A stretch of DNA of 64,000 nt from Galdieria partita. Its lineage: Eukaryota > Rhodophyta > Bangiophyceae > Galdieriales > Galdieriaceae. Location of the stretch: NCBI GenBank assembly GCA_025991245.1, contig BQMJ01000059.1:113016-177015 (forward strand), in the 5' to 3' direction. Positions 52,888-64,000 of the stretch are shown here, piece by piece (the first letter of the stretch is position 1; the number at the start of each line of letters is the position of its first letter). Both the position numbers and the translations under genes were made by a program. The notes under the pieces were generated by a model. It searched no databases. It saw only the letters and a list, made by a program, of their open reading frames with translations, and was not told the origin of the DNA.

Positions 52888-54486
52888 GTATTCTTCAAAC
52901 AACCAGTTCCTTTATTTGTGAGTTTATGACCATTTAAAGTCTCTTATCCAACTAAAGAGGAGACATGAGCGGATTGCTTTGATTGGAACAGGCGGAGTGA
53001 TGATGGCAGCTTTCAACCTTCCTTTGACCGACTTGAAGAAATCACGAAAGTTACGATATATGAGCTAGTTGACTGGGAATTAGATAAAGCTTTATGACTG
53101 TTTGAGTGCTTGACCAGTTGCTATGTTTCCAAATTGTACAACAGATATTTTTCTAAGTTTGAGTTTTTGGCGTTGCTTTTAGAATAAATGTGGATAATAG
53201 CCAACTTTGAAAGTTTTCATGAGAGTGGGGTTTTGATATAACTATTATAGATTCTTCTGTGGTTTTTATCAGAGAAACTCTGAGGGAACTAGAATCGAGA
53301 GTGAGTCCAGGTACTTGCTTCATAACGTGTTGAAGTATTCTGGGTATAGTTGAAGAGTTTATGACTGAGTTGCTTCTTTCTTGCCTCTTTGCTTTTCTCT
53401 GTTGGGTTTACTAATGTAGGCAATTCTTTGTCTTGGGAAGCTACCTTGACAATTTGGTTATCTTTCTCTAACTTTGGAGTGCTCTAGTGTTTACAGAATT
53501 TTCCGTGTTTTATTGTTGAATTTTGTGAAACATAGACTGTTTGAAACTTTGCTGTGTTTTAGATGCATAGGAAGAAGTGGCTCGAGGGTCTTTGTTTTTG
53601 ACTGTTGTTGTGAAGGGACAAACAAGGCAAAGTTCTTGCAACGATACTTATTATATGAGTCATAACGCTATGCTATTATGGAGAGTTTTCATATGTAGAA
53701 CTCACAAAATAGAAAGAGTCAACAATCGATTCTTTATTTTCGCAATTGAATTATATAAAATAGAATATGCGACACTTGGTCCATGTATTCAAGCTGATTG
53801 AGAAACTTGACTAGATTCTTTATCAACATACTTGTAGGCAAAATACAAATTATACATGTGTAACTTCCAATGTTTACTTGAATCACGTTTTGTTGATAAT
53901 TGAAATACTCGACCAGATTGTATCAACTCAAATCTGCAAAAGTCTAAAAAGTCCTTGATACTGGTAACACAAAATTCACAGTCCTTCAAGTTGCAAACAG
54001 TTCAGCTAGACATTGATCAGCACAAGTATTCACTCTACTTGCCGAAATTTCTCTATGACAACTTGGCGACTGCACACCCACTCGTTCCAAGTTGTGGGAA
54101 ACACGCTCTTCTTCTTGAAAGTGGCAGACAATACCTTCTTGAAATGATTCCTATCGACTAGAGCTCAATGTTCTCCAAATCAACTTGAAGCCAGTAAATC
54201 TCCAAGGTAAATAACAAAGGTGAGTTTATCCCACTATACAATGGCGGGCTTGGTATATCGACGCTCATTCTAGCACAACGGTTCTCTTCAAATAAAGCAA
54301 CGTTAGAGAATCAATAGTATTCTAGGTAAACCTTTGAGTGGAAGGTTCCCTTGCAAAGTTTTCACTAGGTACATATGAAACTATATGGCGTGTGCACTTT
54401 TGACGGTACTCAAAGAGCTCTTCAACATCACTTTGCCCAATCTCTCTTTTGTGATTGTATTGCTTTGCTCAACTGTGGCTGTAGTT

Positions 54487-54700
54487 GCTTTGTTACCACC
54501 TGTTTTGAAGTGGATAAAATTGTTCCTTTTTATGAAAATATAATTAGTTGAATTTAGAGGAGAACTTTTTAGTACGAAAAAGACTTTGAAGTTTTATGAC
54601 TTTGCACTTTTTGAAATACGAACCAAGGTCCGGTTTGTTTTGGTCGTTTCCTGTCAACGACTTGGTTTGAACCTCAAAGTCGCCTCCAAGTTCCTGTCGA
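54487..54700 (+). repeat. Subtelomeric dispersed repeat A, copy 2
   Basis: Second copy of repeat A. It is followed 120 bp later by repeat B copy 2, so in this place A and B are neighbours while at 50.5 and 52.7 kb they are split by about 2 kb. Confidence 0.5.
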
Positions 54701-55206
54701 ATGCAACGTAGGTACTGTTCGAGAATTGTTAATCTTAATTCCTTGACTCTTTTAATACAGTGACCCTGCGGATTATTGGGGAACCAGTTGGCACAAAGAC
54801 TCCAAATAGTCTTTGTGATTGAACCCTTGCGGCGATACAGTCTTGTAATGTAACCTGGTTTTTGAAGTCTAATTAAACTGTTGTCCTGTGAACAACAGAG
54901 GAGGACTCTCTCTTGTGGAACAATCACCAGGATCTTTTGTAACAGTCGGAGTATATTCTGAGTTGATTCTCTTCGATTCATCACAAAAACGATTCTTTTC
55001 ATTGTCAGTTTCTGTCTACTGAGAATGTATTGTCCAAGTGGAGAGGGGAGGTTGTCTCGTGGCAACTGAACTGCGCAGTTCAACTGCGAGTTGCTGTTTC
55101 GAAAACGGACGTGAACAGAGTTGTACACCCACTTTGAAGCATCTTTACGTCGTTGTTTGCTAAACTTACTTGACGAGGTCACTTGAAGGATGCAAATTCG
55201 AAACAA
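54544..55206 (-). other. Long minus-strand open frame, coding status unclear
   Basis: 220 codons open; an ATG at 55002 would give 153 residues. The content is basic and Leu/Arg rich (ILRLLQKILVIVPQERVLL), with no recognised domain. It overlaps repeats A and B, and the corresponding frame in the 52.7-kb copy is shorter, so it may be a piece of a decayed mobile-element or family gene. Not called as a gene. Confidence 0.25.
54821..54971 (+). repeat. Subtelomeric dispersed repeat B, copy 2
   Basis: Second copy of repeat B; see the copy at 52729-52887 for shared blocks. Confidence 0.6.
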
Positions 55207-56000
55207 AACTTGGAAGAAAAAGAGCGTTTGATGGGAAAAATTTTCACAAAAGAGAGGCTTCGCAACTCATCGGCATAGTGTATGTTTGGAATAGCTACCG
55301 TAGTCTTTCGTGCTCAAGTCTATAAATACTCAGCAGTTGACAGTTTGTGAGACACAGTTTTGGAAAGGATATTGTTTGAATAGTATTACTGTTGGCACTT
55401 AAATAGCCCTGTCTTTCTATTGGGAAATCACAACCAGCTATGCAACGTACAATTCTATAAAAAGGCTGACAAGCACAAAGTATACAAACTGACAACTATC
55501 CACGAATTTATAAATACATAGCTCATTTTAGACAGCGATTCTTTCTGCATATTAAATTACTCTAGTGAGCAACATTCCTAGATATGCGCAAGATATTCCG
55601 GGATCTTCCTACGTAACAAAGCAAAATTGAGCAGGACATGAATATTTTATTCTTGATGCCCTGTTTACTTGAACGATCGATCTTCATACTGCTGGGTACG
55701 GTTGCTAAAATTTTATTTTCGTAGAAGTCTAGCGTCCGTGAATGAATACACGCTGAATTTCGTGACTAGTTAATTATACAAGAAGAACTCTAGCCAACAT
55801 TTGGATTGTCATAATGGTAAAAGTGTCTGAAAGGCAAGGAATTTTTTCTATTCAATTGACAATAAAAATTGTACGCGACCGTAATTTCATTTGTAGACAA
55901 ATTAACTTGTCATTTACATACAAACGAGAAAGACTTTTAGCCAAGTAAGAAAGACAAACACCAACTGCAATACACAGTATAAAAAGGACCATTATAGAAG

Positions 56001-59000
56001 GAAAATACACTTGATAATATCTAAAAAATCGAATCTTGGCAATTTGTATATGCTTGAACCCAATTCAGGAGAGGCGAGACTCAACGTTCAGCCACCTTGT
56101 GTCACAAACCTGTAAACAGAAAGACTTCAAAGAATCGACACGAATTCTCAAAACAAGGTAAAGACTAGAATTGATCATTCAAATTTTACCAATCAACCAA
56201 TCTGAATTATTCATAATTGGACAGAGCTGGGACCAACGCAGTAAGCTATCACCCAACGCCAAAAAAGAACGTTCTCGTATCGCTTCTTAAGAAAAACTTT
56301 ATTATGAAGAACAGCTATACAAAAATGCTTCTAAGGCCAGAGTTTAAAAGAAAAGTTTCAAACAACCCAATATCGAGCAAAACAATAAATAGAGATGCAA
56401 GACAATTGACATGAGAAGCTAAATTTATCACAGAAACTTATTGAAGACAACATGTACTTGTGAGAGTTTCACATAGAATATTCAATTGAAAAGAGAAAAA
56501 AACCCAAAAATTTCTGGCAACAGCAATATCAGTTCAAAACGAGCTACACAGCCAAAACAAGGACAAACACAATCAAATTGCTAAATTACAGAAAGTCTAA
56601 GAGAAGAAAAAGTTTACGAATTTTATATAACCCAGTGGCGAATTAAAACAATTAGAAAAACATATAAAAGCGGACCATACAAAAAATTCAGAATAAAATA
56701 CATTAAAACTATAAAGTTGTCTGTAATGCACAATGCTGAAATCATTTCCAATTACACTGTGATGTGAAAGAGGAAAAAGATTAACATAAAAACACCTAAA
56801 GTAGTACCTGGAAAAAACTACACATTCAAAAACCATACACACTCAACAAGAAGAAATGCAGTTTTACAAAGAAACCTCTATTCTTCACAGGCGACTAAAT
56901 TAGAAAGTGATATCTGTGAAAACAATATTAGCAAATAATATATAGAACCTTAGTAGATTGTGCTGCAAATGAAAAACTTGTTGCATTGTAGATTTTACTA
57001 GGCTGAATTAGAATCCAAGCTGGGTCGTTGGGAAATCCAGTAAGAAGCTATTTGAGTTCACATGAGGGTTCATTGATTCATTTCCCCTCACTTTCCTCTA
57101 TTGCCTTTTGGCTGTCATGGGCTGTGTTTTGTTCTACGTCGCCAATTCTCGACAAAATTCAAAAATTTTTTGGAAATTTTTTTAAAGCCAGAAGTTTGCA
57201 TAAAAAGGCAGTAGGAGATAGTTTGTTTTCAGAGAAATGTGTTTTTCTCATACATGACTTACATTTTACGATTTGTCGAGAGTAGGCTTCAACTGCCTCA
57301 AAATGGCTAGATTGCTATTTTCTTGTAAATATAAAAACAACTAGTAGTAGAAATCAACAGCAATGAAGGAATAGAAAAAATAAAAATTACCAAACTCTTC
57401 TTTCATACTCCATTTTCGTCTGACAAAGTTAAGGAAACACCAAAGATTGATTCAAAATCTTCGATAGTGCATTTTTCCTTACTTGATATAGTATAAAATT
57501 CTTGAGCGAAGTTGCAAGTACACCAGAATAGTACAAGTTGAGCTTCTTCTGCAACGTCGCAAATATCACAGTATTCCAAGTTGTATCAATAACACAGGCG
57601 TCCAGTCTCAATCTTGTTCTTCCTCCCTATTAAAACATAGAAATGAATATGTACTTCTGTAGAAGGCAATGTTTTGATTTCTATTAGCCAAATATCTATT
57701 TCAACGCTAGGCAAGTATGAAAAGCGATGCCTATTAAAGTTTCTTATGAAAGAAATGGAAGAAAAAGAATTTCGAATAGAGGATATCACAAACAAAGAGT
57801 TTCAAATAGAAAATTTAAGAGAAAAAAGATAGGCAAAAAACCAAAATTTCATGAAATGCATACTAAAACAAAAACTAAAATGGTATTTAAAGTTAGGAAA
57901 ACTAAGAAGAACAAGTTTTACGTAGAGAAAAAGAATAAAAGTACAGCAAGACCAATGACAAAAAGTGCTACGCAGTGATATAATCTTCGAATAGCCACCA
58001 CTCAAAGTATAGACTAGCTAGACATAAAGCAAATAGAAAGAGGGAGGGTAGTAGACATGATGGAATATCTACGTCGTCATTATTTACTATTTCTTTCAGA
58101 TAATGTAATTTTTATGGCATATGTATGGTATGCCTTACTTTTTTTTCTATATGTATACCACCACCAAAGTAGAAGTATAGTATAAGAAGATACTCACAGA
58201 ATAAAATAAGCAGTAAAAATGCAACATAAGAAAGTAAAAAACTGACTTGTCAAATTGCTAAATATAAACGCGACATCATAAGAAAGCATAAGACGAGACA
58301 AAGCTGCACTGTTCAAACCACTATCATTGAATTGAGAAGGACTCTGATACGGTAGATCCATAGTAATACTGATGCATAAAATTGAGCCGATTTAATTTAG
58401 CAGCATTTCGAATAGTAATGAATTATTTTAGCTCCAAAGAATGAAGACGTTTCCCCCAATCAAGGGTTTGAGAAAATTCATGATCTATCAATGGCAGTAC
58501 AATTGTAGAGGTTTGTTAGGGATAAAGATTATATAGGCGAAATTGAGTTGTCACAAATGCATCAACAAACAAGACAAAACATCAAAACTATCAAATATGA
58601 AACCAACAAAGTAAATCAACATTTGAATCATTTCATTTTTTCCTCATAGCATTGGCTTCACGAGAACGTAATGGAGTGGAAGCGCACGACAGATTTGCAG
58701 CTTACACTAAAAAATTTTCGGTTTACTAAGACTCGGTAACTGATTTTCTTGAATATACTAAAAGTTTAAAAGAAGAACGATAAAAATAGCGAGTTAAAAA
58801 TCAATTTATAGAGAAAAGAAAGACTTTTAGAGAAAAATACACTATCGAAACAATAGAAGGATTCCCTTGTACTACCTGCTCTTCATTAAATTAGTACCAC
58901 TAATTGTTCTTCAAGTGGTGGACATCAGTCGACAATGCAAAAGATAGTAAGAAGAAGTGTCCAAAATGCATGTTCAAAGAAAAATCTACCATATTCTCAG

Positions 59001-62000
59001 TCGGAAACAATTCAGTACTTTCGTCAAATTGAAATACTCAAAAGAAATTTTATATTTTTAAGGAGAGAAACTAAAACGACAGGATGATTTCAAAGAACAA
59101 GAAAGAAAATGCAACAAAATCATGGAGGAAAAGTGATCTTGAGAGATATGTTTCACTTCAAGTTGTCATTCAAAGCATAGTCAAACTGACATAAAGCATA
59201 TAATATCGACGATGCTACAGACAAACGTTGAACTTTTGTGGCTCGATTGCTAACTGTTCAATCTATTTGAGGCCTTTTTATGAGAAGAGTGTGGATTGCT
59301 TTGTCTTCATTATATATATCAACAGTACAATTCGTGTATAATATTATACCGATCAACATAAACTAGAACACAATGGATCCAGTTACCATAAGAAACAAAA
59401 AGAAATTCTTTACAAAAAAGGTGTCTGATAAACGATACCACATAGTAGCAACCAACAGTTGCAAGATTCTACTTTTCGAAAAACTGTCGATTTTCAATAT
59501 CAAAAACGACTATATTGAAACAAGCCATGGAATACGTTAGCTATAAAAATTACCAGATTTAGATTTCGCAATATATCAAATTCATAACCAAATTGCTCAG
59601 CTCCCCCAAAAAATTAAAAACTTCAATAAAAGTGAAAGAAATGGAACAATTCGATATCGTTTGCATGCAATGCAAATACAACTGTGGGGGTGATTCCCAA
59701 AAGATTTCAAGGGAAGAATTTCTTTGTCACTCAAGGTAAATTAGCAAAATCAAAAAGATCTTCAAGAATGTTGACACAATTTCAAAAGTATTTAACCGAA
59801 TCTAAACCACTTAATTTTATACTCTATTAGATTCTTTTACAACGATCTAGTGAATTGAGAGAAACACATGCCTTTTAGAAAAAGGAATGAAAAGTCGTGT
59901 GGTTTCAAGTAAAAAAAATTTTTTTTCTGAAATTATCTACGGTTCATTAGAAGAACTAAAAAAATATCGTCTCGAATAGAGTCTATGAAAAAAGAAAGAA
60001 TTTAGGGAGGTCGACCCAAGTGAAAAAATTGTAGAATTTCAATACATTATTTGTCCATTATGGCATCAGTACTTCTAGTTGTTCTCAGGAGTAACCAGTA
60101 GGTGGGCAATGCGAAATTTAGTAGAAAGAAAAGTAGAACAAATCTCATATAGAAAAAATCATTGTATTCTCACCTCGAACAGTTTAGTACATAGGTGAAA
60201 TAAAACCTAGAAAAGCTTCATTACACATTCAAGGATTATAAGACATAGAACACACAAGAAAAACAGCAGTAGTACTAGAAGAGAAATGGTCAAACAAGTG
60301 AACTTTCTAAAATGTGAACAAAGAGCCTAAACGACAATTGAATCTTCTAGCTCATTCATTCTTAAAAGTAACAATTGAACAAAAATCTGTGACATAAGAG
60401 TGCACACTGAAAAGCCTACAAAGAGATTCAGAATTTGACATTGTAGAGAATAGATACAAGGTGGCTCGAAAAGTTTACCAAAACACAAAGTATTGCTTTC
60501 GAGAATCTAAGAATAGCATAAGCACTGTTTGCTTTTTGCTAAATATGTATACCGATACTATATTTCAAGTAAGGCTACTCAAAGAATGAAGCACGCAGTG
60601 TCTCAAGACCATCGAAAAGCAGAAACGACTTACCAAATGGTTAAATTTTCAATAGCATTGCACCGTAGAATACAATAAAATGACCAAATAACAATACTTA
60701 GAATTTTGCTATATAAGACAAATTTCTAAAAACGATTCTAATAAGGTAAGGTTCAACCATAAAGATCTTGGCGAAACCATTGAAACAAAAGTTTCGAAAT
60801 TATCCATATTCAAAGCTTATCATTATGTATGCACTGAAGACATCAGCGATCTTGATAAGAAAAATCAATAAACAAAGAGCATCATCGCTACAATGTAGTA
60901 CCTATATAAAAAGAAAAATTCAACGGAAAAACTACTATGTCACCAAGGCATAAAAATTTAAAAAAATTCCAAAACTTGTGACAACAGTTAAAAAAAGAAA
61001 AAGATTTCAGCATTTCATTTTCAGTTCTGTTGCATTGGCATTATGAAACGGTATTGAAGAAAAGTTTTTGCAATATATCAAAGGGGAATAGGCAACTTTC
61101 GCATTACCAGTTTAGGACTTTCTTTATACGGTTTACTAAAGGAACAATACCAAAACCAATTTTAGAAAAAAGTCATAGAAAAAACCTTTAGAGAAATAAA
61201 AACTTGAGAATATATTGAGAAATTTTTATGTACCACTTGTTCTTTACATCATTGGTACCATGAATCTGTCTTCGTCAGGCAGATATTTCTCAACCTTGTG
61301 AAACGAAATGAAAATGTTACAGCAATCTGCTCACAGAGAAAAAAAATACAATACCTTTGATGAACGAGAATTTAGTAACTATATCACATAGAAATACAGA
61401 AGAAAAAATTTTTTTTCTCATTGGAGGAAAAGTAGTAAAAAGGAGTGACAATCCATGAAAACAACAATGGAAGCAGCAAAATACAAAGAAAAGAAAATGC
61501 TACATAGTGGCAGATTGTTCCAATGTTGCGATGACTTGTTCGCGTACATTTCTTGCACTTTAGACTAACGTCACTAGAAGGTACCATTTAAACGAACCAC
61601 CTAGAATCTCAAAACGACACAAAAGTAGCAGAAAAAATTGTGCATTCTTAATAAAATTTGAACTAAAGAAGGAATGTAAAAAACTAACTCCAGTTTTCAA
61701 TCCAAAAAAAGTTTAAACAAGATGTAGCCGACAGGAAACCAAACTTGGTCGGTAGCACAGCAAGCATAAAAAATAAAACAATACGTAACTATTCTTTGGC
61801 ACAAAAACATAAATAAGAAACCGGACATGAACAATTCACTCTGCCCACTAAAACTTTGAGACTACTAGAGCTCAGTGAATTGAAAAACTAGGTATGTCCT
61901 GGCTGAAAGCAATAAGTATTTTTTCGTCATTTTGGTTTTATTAGCCTTCATTCGGGTAGAATTTCAAGTTAAATATGCATGTTTACCTAAAAGTTCAAAT

Positions 62001-62876
62001 ACTATTGGAATATATTAACCAGGCGATTCTAGGTAAATCTATCCAATATCAGAAACGAAAAGGATATTCCATCAAATAGACTCGGCACAAATACCACACA
62101 ACGCAAAGTGTCATGATATGAGAAAAAGCTATTAACTAACTGTGCAACTGTTTCAATCAAGAACGAAATTAATGATGCTAACAAGATCAAAAAAAGCAAC
62201 CATTCAAGAAAAATGCTCACAATTTCTAAACAGCTCAAAATTTCGAATTATTGCAAAGTAACCGAGAAATTCCTTAACTCAAAAGGGCCTTGAACTAAAA
62301 ATAGCATCCTAAAATTTTACCTAAATACCCGTAGTAAACAACAAATACAAACATACGCAGAAATAGCTCACATGGCAAGTCATTTGATCTCTGGCAAAAC
62401 AAGCAGTACAGTTTGAGAATTGATTACTTTTACGAAACTAAAACCAAAAGTAAAGGTCTTGGTAGAACCAATTCGTTTTTTTTCTCCAATGAATTGAGAT
62501 TTCCAAAAACCTGATAAATCATCAAATGCGGATGGCCCGGAACAGGACAATAAAAATTTTTTTAGGGTTCATTAATTTTTTTTAATTTTCTTACTGTTTC
62601 TAACAAAAGTCACATACTATAGAAAGAAATTAACAGGATAGAAAAAGGAACATTCATCCAACAGAATAAAGCAAAAGGATCCTTCACCCAATGAATACGG
62701 CTTCACAAGAATAAGAAAAAAACAACAAAAAAAAAGCTTTAATAAATGTCTCTGCAACAAAATGAATGAAAAACGAGTGTTTCAAAGCAACAATCATCCC
62801 AAAAAAAAATTTCAATAAAACAAACCACTTCAAATTTTAAACCAACGCAACACGACATGAAAATGCCTAAAAACAA
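56001..62876. other. Strand-biased A-rich subtelomeric DNA
   Basis: About 7 kb in which the + strand has clearly more A than T, with many A5-A9 runs and few T runs outside a handful of places; open frames are short. A basic 83-codon ATG frame at 57727-57978 (RNGRKRISNRG, FKRKKIGKK) is explained by A-rich composition and not called. Related blocks recur, for example tgtaccacttgttcttta at about 61231 against tgtactacctgctcttca at about 58869. No RNA gene recognised. Confidence 0.5.
60311..60497 (+). repeat. Subtelomeric dispersed repeat C, copy 2
   Basis: Second copy of repeat C; see 51791-51980. Confidence 0.55.
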
Positions 62877-63183
62877 ATGAAGAACAATCACAAGTTAAAA
62901 GCAAAATCAAAACTTTTTCCTATCGTTTCCAAGTATTCATGCAATATATCTCAGATACAAATATAATGGAAAAATAACCCACACGAACAATCTCCAAAAA
63001 GCCACCAAACACTCAGTAAAATTTGCGACTAATTATACTAAAGGAAAAAGAAGAGGCTTGATAGAATTAAGCAACTTTCCTTGGAAATGCAATTAAGAAA
63101 AAAATGCAGTAAATTGTAAAATATGTGTAGGCTGGCAGAAGGGAGTGGGCATTTTTCTTTCTTATTCAGGTTTTACTGAGGAA
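62877..63183 (+). repeat. Telomere-associated tandem repeat, unit 1
   Basis: About 307 bp repeated in direct orientation at 63216-63529 with an offset of about 340 bp. Shared blocks in order: caatcac...agttaaaagcaaaat, tatgcaatata, cactcagtaaaatttg, agcagtaaattgtaaa-type stretch, tatgtgtaggc, gggcatttttctttctta and ggttttactgagg. The unit ends in aattattattggg, similar to the telomeric transition of unit 2. Confidence 0.85.
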
Positions 63184-63215
63184 TTATTATTGGGTACAGA
63201 AAAACACCTCAACAA

Positions 63216-63529
63216 AGAAAGGACAATCACCAGTTAAAAGCAAAATATAAACTTTCTCTATACTCTTCCAAGTATTTATGCAATATACCTCAAATATAAA
63301 TATAAGAGAAAAAATCACACAAGAAATGTCGCCAGGACGCCAAAAAACACTCAGTAAAATTTGTGACTCATTATACTAGACAACAAACAAAAGTAAGAGG
63401 CTAGAAACAATTAAGGAGCTTTTGTTTGAAATACAACTAAGAGATAAAAAAGCAGTAAATTGTAAAGTATGTGTAGGCCGACAGGAGGAAGTTGGCATTT
63501 TTCTTTCTTATTTTGGTTTTACTGAGGGT
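63216..63529 (+). repeat. Telomere-associated tandem repeat, unit 2
   Basis: Second, telomere-proximal copy. It runs directly into the telomeric array: after ggttttactgagg the sequence continues gtttattattagggg and then regular telomeric units. Confidence 0.85.
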
Positions 63530-64000
63530 TTATTATTAGGGGTTATTAGGGTTTATTTAGGGTTTATTTAGGGTTTATTAGGGTTTATTAGGGTTTATTA
63601 GGGTTTATTTAGGGTTTATTTAGGGTTTATTTAGGGTTTATTAGGGTTTATTAGGGTTTATTAGGGTTTATTAGGGTTTATTAGGGTTTATTTAGGGTTT
63701 ATTAGGGTTTATTAGGGTTTATTAGGGTTTATTAGGGTTTATTTAGGGTTTATTAGGGTTTATTAGGGTTTATTAGGGTTTATTAGGGTTTATTAGGGTT
63801 TATTAGGGTTTATTAGGGTTTATTTAGGGTTTATTAGGGTTTATTTAGGGTTTATTAGGGTTTATTTAGGGTTTATTTAGGGTTTATTAGGGTTTATTAG
63901 GGTTTATTTAGGGTTTATTAGGGTTTATTAGGGTTTATTAGGGTTTATTAGGGTTTATTAGGGTTTATTAGGGTTTATTAGGGTTTATTAGGGTTTATTA
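63526..64000 (+). repeat. Telomere: mixed TTTATTAGGG / TTTATTTAGGG repeats
   Basis: About 475 bp of uninterrupted G-rich units reaching the window end. Two unit lengths alternate irregularly: a 10-mer (TTTATTAGGG) and an 11-mer (TTTATTTAGGG); the last nine or so units are all 10-mers. The first one or two units are degenerate (TTATTAGGGG). The G-rich strand runs 5' to 3' toward the end, as expected for the right end of a chromosome. Confidence 0.95.

Larger units (their letters stand above)
48523..56000. other. Subtelomeric gene-poor DNA, first half
   Basis: No gene I can support. The + strand is T-rich in its first part. It contains diverged repeat copies listed separately and a long minus-strand frame at 54544-55206. 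Short peptide-like stretches (IALIGTGGVMMAAFNLP near 52975-53030; KHALLLESGRQYLLEMIPI near 54090-54158) may be relics of older genes. Confidence 0.5.

Noticed and set aside
53474-54161. Several 63-74 codon + strand frames in the subtelomere
   Set aside because: No shared frame, splice logic or domain; kept only as possible relics in the region description.
57727-57978. 83-codon basic ATG frame resembling a ribosomal-protein-like composition
   Set aside because: Lys/Arg richness follows from the A-rich strand; no family pattern and no neighbouring gene structure.
63526-64000. CRISPR-like array
   Set aside because: The regular units have no spacers and reach the chromosome end; they are telomeric.

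Overview
The window reads as one end of a nuclear chromosome from a unicellular red alga, most likely a Galdieria-type cyanidiophyte; this species call is an inference. Support: AT-rich, very compact DNA with genes on both strands, short spliceosomal introns (nearly all 44-66 nt), plastid genes (DXS, TatA/Tha4, a PGRL1-like protein) beside mitochondrial ones (NDUFS8, a bacterial-type S7), a Galdieria-like monosaccharide transporter, and a subtelomeric family of P-loop ATPases. Large 'archaeal ATPase' families have been described from Galdieria.

Region 1 (1-35.6 kb) is an ordinary gene-dense arm with about 23 housekeeping genes. In order: an ER Hsp170 chaperone (cut by the window start), a membrane-anchored alpha/beta hydrolase, a DCC thiol oxidoreductase, NDOR1/Tah18, a DUF202 protein, a membrane-anchored periplasmic-binding-protein-like receptor, a PGRL1-like protein, a PWWP protein, HPRT, a SAP-motif protein, an Erv2-like sulfhydryl oxidase, organellar S7, SNM1/Pso2, TatA, NDUFS8, METTL18/Hpm1, phosphoenolpyruvate synthase, an unrecognised gene, IST1, DXS, alpha-tubulin, APC6/Cdc16, an aluminium-resistance-type PLP enzyme and a CorA-like transporter. 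Most genes have one to four short introns; spacing between neighbours is often below 150 bp and several pairs share one short divergent promoter.

Region 2 (35.6-48.5 kb) is the accessory belt. A sugar transporter is still intact, but around it lie gene fragments (a CorA-like exon piece, an ATPase Walker A relic), a decayed ATPase pseudogene, and two intact P-loop ATPase genes. Three diverged copies of a small beta-rich ORF lie just downstream of the two intact ATPases and the pseudogene, giving a repeated 'ATPase plus downstream ORF' module, two of them tail to tail at 40.6-40.8 kb.

Region 3 (48.5-63.5 kb) is about 15 kb without a gene I can support. It holds diverged dispersed repeats, becomes strongly A-rich on the + strand from about 56 kb, and ends in a roughly 340-bp subtelomeric tandem duplication. 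The last ~475 bp are telomeric repeats of an unusual mixed 10/11-bp unit (TTTATTAGGG and TTTATTTAGGG), G-rich strand running toward the end, so position 64000 lies inside the right telomere.

Exon borders were set by hand from GT/GC-AG sites, reading-frame continuity and family similarity from memory; no alignment or search was run.
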